From VRUE01 sp035997045 (GTDB lineage: Bacteria; Actinomycetota; Thermoleophilia; Solirubrobacterales; 70-9), in NCBI GenBank assembly GCA_035997045.1, contig DASYIY010000115.1, positions 1-13,087 on the forward strand: DNA of 13,087 bases, read 5' to 3'. The notes beneath the pieces were generated by a model. The model was given only the letters and a program-made list of their open reading frames with translations. It was not told the DNA's origin and ran no database searches. Of this stretch, positions 12,301-13,087 are shown one piece after another. Position 1 is the first letter of the stretch; each line of letters starts with the position of its first letter. A program made the translations under genes and the position numbers.

Positions 12301-12993
12301 CTACCGGTAAAACGCCACGTAAAACGGCTCCCTCGTCCGCGCCGCCCCTTCGAAGGTCTGCACCTCCACCAGCGGAGCGGGGCAAGAAGCGGTGCCGCCG
12401 ATCTTGACCAAGGCGTTGACGTTGCCGCCGACTTCGAACTGCGGAGTGACCTGAGCCCCTCTGGGGACGAAGCCGGAGACCCCTACGCAGTAGATCCCCG
12501 CCAGGTTCCCGTCCGAGGTAGAGGAAATGCCCTTGGAGAGGTTCGTATCGAGGGTGGCGTCTTTGTTGACGTGGGCGAAGGCGATCGGATTGGCCGATTC
12601 GGCATTGGTCGCGAAGTCGGCTTTGGAAGCGCTCGGTACCTGGCTCAAGGTGCTCTCGACGACCTTGTCGCCGGTGACGGCATCGGGAGCGATCTTTTCG
12701 CCAGTGACCGAGCTTGCCGCGATAGAGCCGCCGGTCACCGAGTTCAAGGTCATCTTCGCCGCGGTAATAGAGCCGTCGGCGATCTTGCCCTGCTTGATCG
12801 CCGATGCCTTGATCTTCGGAGCCGTTACGGCGTTCTTTCTGATCTTGTCGGCGGTGACCGCTCCGGGGCGAAGCTGGGGCTCGCCGACGGACTTGTCGGC
12901 GATCTGATTGGCGGCGTAGGCGGAAGCTCCTGTGAGGGCGACAAACAGCGCCAGGGTGGAGACGACGTTGGCGTAAGTGAGTCTCGGCTTCAT
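12301..12993 (-). CDS. Secreted decapeptide-repeat protein of unknown function
   Basis: A 230-aa exported protein. The N-terminus MKPRLTYANVVSTLALFVAL is a signal peptide or anchor (cleavage near AYA-A, residue 27). Residues 34-113 are eight consecutive ten-residue repeats of the form x[AS][VI]TxxK[IM]xx (for example NAVTAPKIKA, SSVTGEKIAP). Such regular short repeats usually form an extended beta structure. The C-terminal 100 residues form a separate domain with two cysteines (GIYCVGVSG and TASCPAP) that could pair, ending PFYVAFYR. Proteins with this signal peptide and repeat style are, in my knowledge, common in Thermoleophilia and uncharacterised. A strong Shine-Dalgarno AGGAGAG (13004-12998) precedes the ATG by four bases. 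It directly follows another gene on the same strand. Confidence 0.85.
   Translation of the reverse strand: MKPRLTYANVVSTLALFVALTGASAYAANQIADKSVGEPQLRPGAVTADKIRKNAVTAPKIKASAIKQGKIADGSITAAKMTLNSVTGGSIAASSVTGEKIAPDAVTGDKVVESTLSQVPSASKADFATNAESANPIAFAHVNKDATLDTNLSKGISSTSDGNLAGIYCVGVSGFVPRGAQVTPQFEVGGNVNALVKIGGTASCPAPLVEVQTFEGAARTREPFYVAFYR
12655..12894 (-). repeat. Eight tandem 30-base units coding for decapeptide repeats
   Basis: Exactly 240 bases encode eight ten-residue units (residues 34-113 of the secreted protein). The first unit (KSVGEPQLRP) is degenerate and the next seven share a hydrophobic residue at position 3, mostly T or K at 4, K/S at 7 and I/M/V at 8. The DNA copies differ enough that they are not a recent slippage expansion; conservation is at protein level. 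Confidence 0.75.
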
Positions 12994-13002
12994 CTGTCTC
13001 TC

Positions 13003-13087
13003 CTATCCCTTCGCCTTGCAGCTGCGGGTCAAGGTGTTGTCGAGCTTCAGTCCCCCGGCGAAGGAGAAGCTGGTCTTGAGAAGAGGG
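13003..13087 (-). CDS. C-terminal end of an unidentified protein (cut by window edge)
   Basis: The minus-strand frame from the window edge to the TAG at 13003-13005 is open and ends LKLDNTLTRSCKAKG; the visible 27 residues include SFSFAGGLKLDN. I do not recognise the family. Its stop codon forms part of the Shine-Dalgarno region (TAGGAG) of the decapeptide-repeat gene, so the two are probably one transcription unit. The short visible length limits confidence, but the coding-like reading and the coupling to the next gene favour it being real. Confidence 0.5.
   Translation of the reverse strand, partial: PLLKTSFSFAGGLKLDNTLTRSCKAKG

Noticed and set aside
12618..12900. CRISPR-like or minisatellite array
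   Set aside because: The periodic 30-base units are coding repeats with diverged DNA and no spacers.

Overview
The window (about 13 kb, high GC) reads like the chromosome of an actinobacterium of the class Thermoleophilia (Solirubrobacterales-like). The clues are many GTG starts, very tight gene packing, an Rv2578c-type radical SAM protein, a LigC-like ATP-dependent ligase, an actinobacterial YtoQ/NTF2 pair, and a secreted protein built from ten-residue 'AVTxxKI' repeats that I associate with that class. The placement is inferred from family flavour, not from a marker gene. There is no transposase, phage gene, CRISPR array, rRNA or tRNA.

Layout. (1) Positions 1-2483, plus strand: the end of a dipeptide/oligopeptide ABC transporter operon (DppB-like permease cut by the window edge, DppC-like permease, and one ATPase that lacks the usual C-terminal extension). 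The two permeases use arginine codons differently from the ATPase, so the operon may be a mosaic. (2) 2480-3427, plus: an ATP-dependent DNA ligase whose TTG start overlaps the ATPase stop. (3) 3432-5498, minus: YtoQ, an NTF2-like protein and a radical SAM protein (Rv2578c/COG1533 type), running toward the ligase. A perfect LexA-type box sits at the start of the radical SAM gene, and a long palindrome is embedded in frame in its 3' end. (4) 5499-5657: a divergent control region with two palindromes and two apparently leaderless promoters. (5) 5658-7702, plus: a DHA2-type drug efflux MFS transporter coupled by GTGA overlap to a cysteine-free MerR regulator. (6) 7699-9438/9483, minus: a membrane-anchored protein with a Vps62/DUF946-like domain. 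(7) 9482-10510, plus: a secreted SGNH/GDSL hydrolase whose 3' end overlaps the next, convergent gene. (8) 10332-12220, minus: a TetR regulator overlapping a PF06559-type dCTP deaminase. (9) 12301-13087, minus: the secreted decapeptide-repeat protein, preceded by the tail of another gene whose stop lies beside its ribosome binding site.

How the parts work together. The MFS-MerR pair looks like a self-contained efflux module. The ligase and the LexA-boxed radical SAM gene suggest DNA repair functions side by side. The TetR-deaminase pair looks like a regulated nucleotide-pool gene. The most unusual signal is the 5499-5657 region. Two hairpin-forming palindromes are each centred 44-45 bp upstream of a predicted leaderless start, one facing each way. 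Their outer arms share a 17-base identical block that puts the same AAAGTG hexamer exactly 17 bp upstream of each -10 element.
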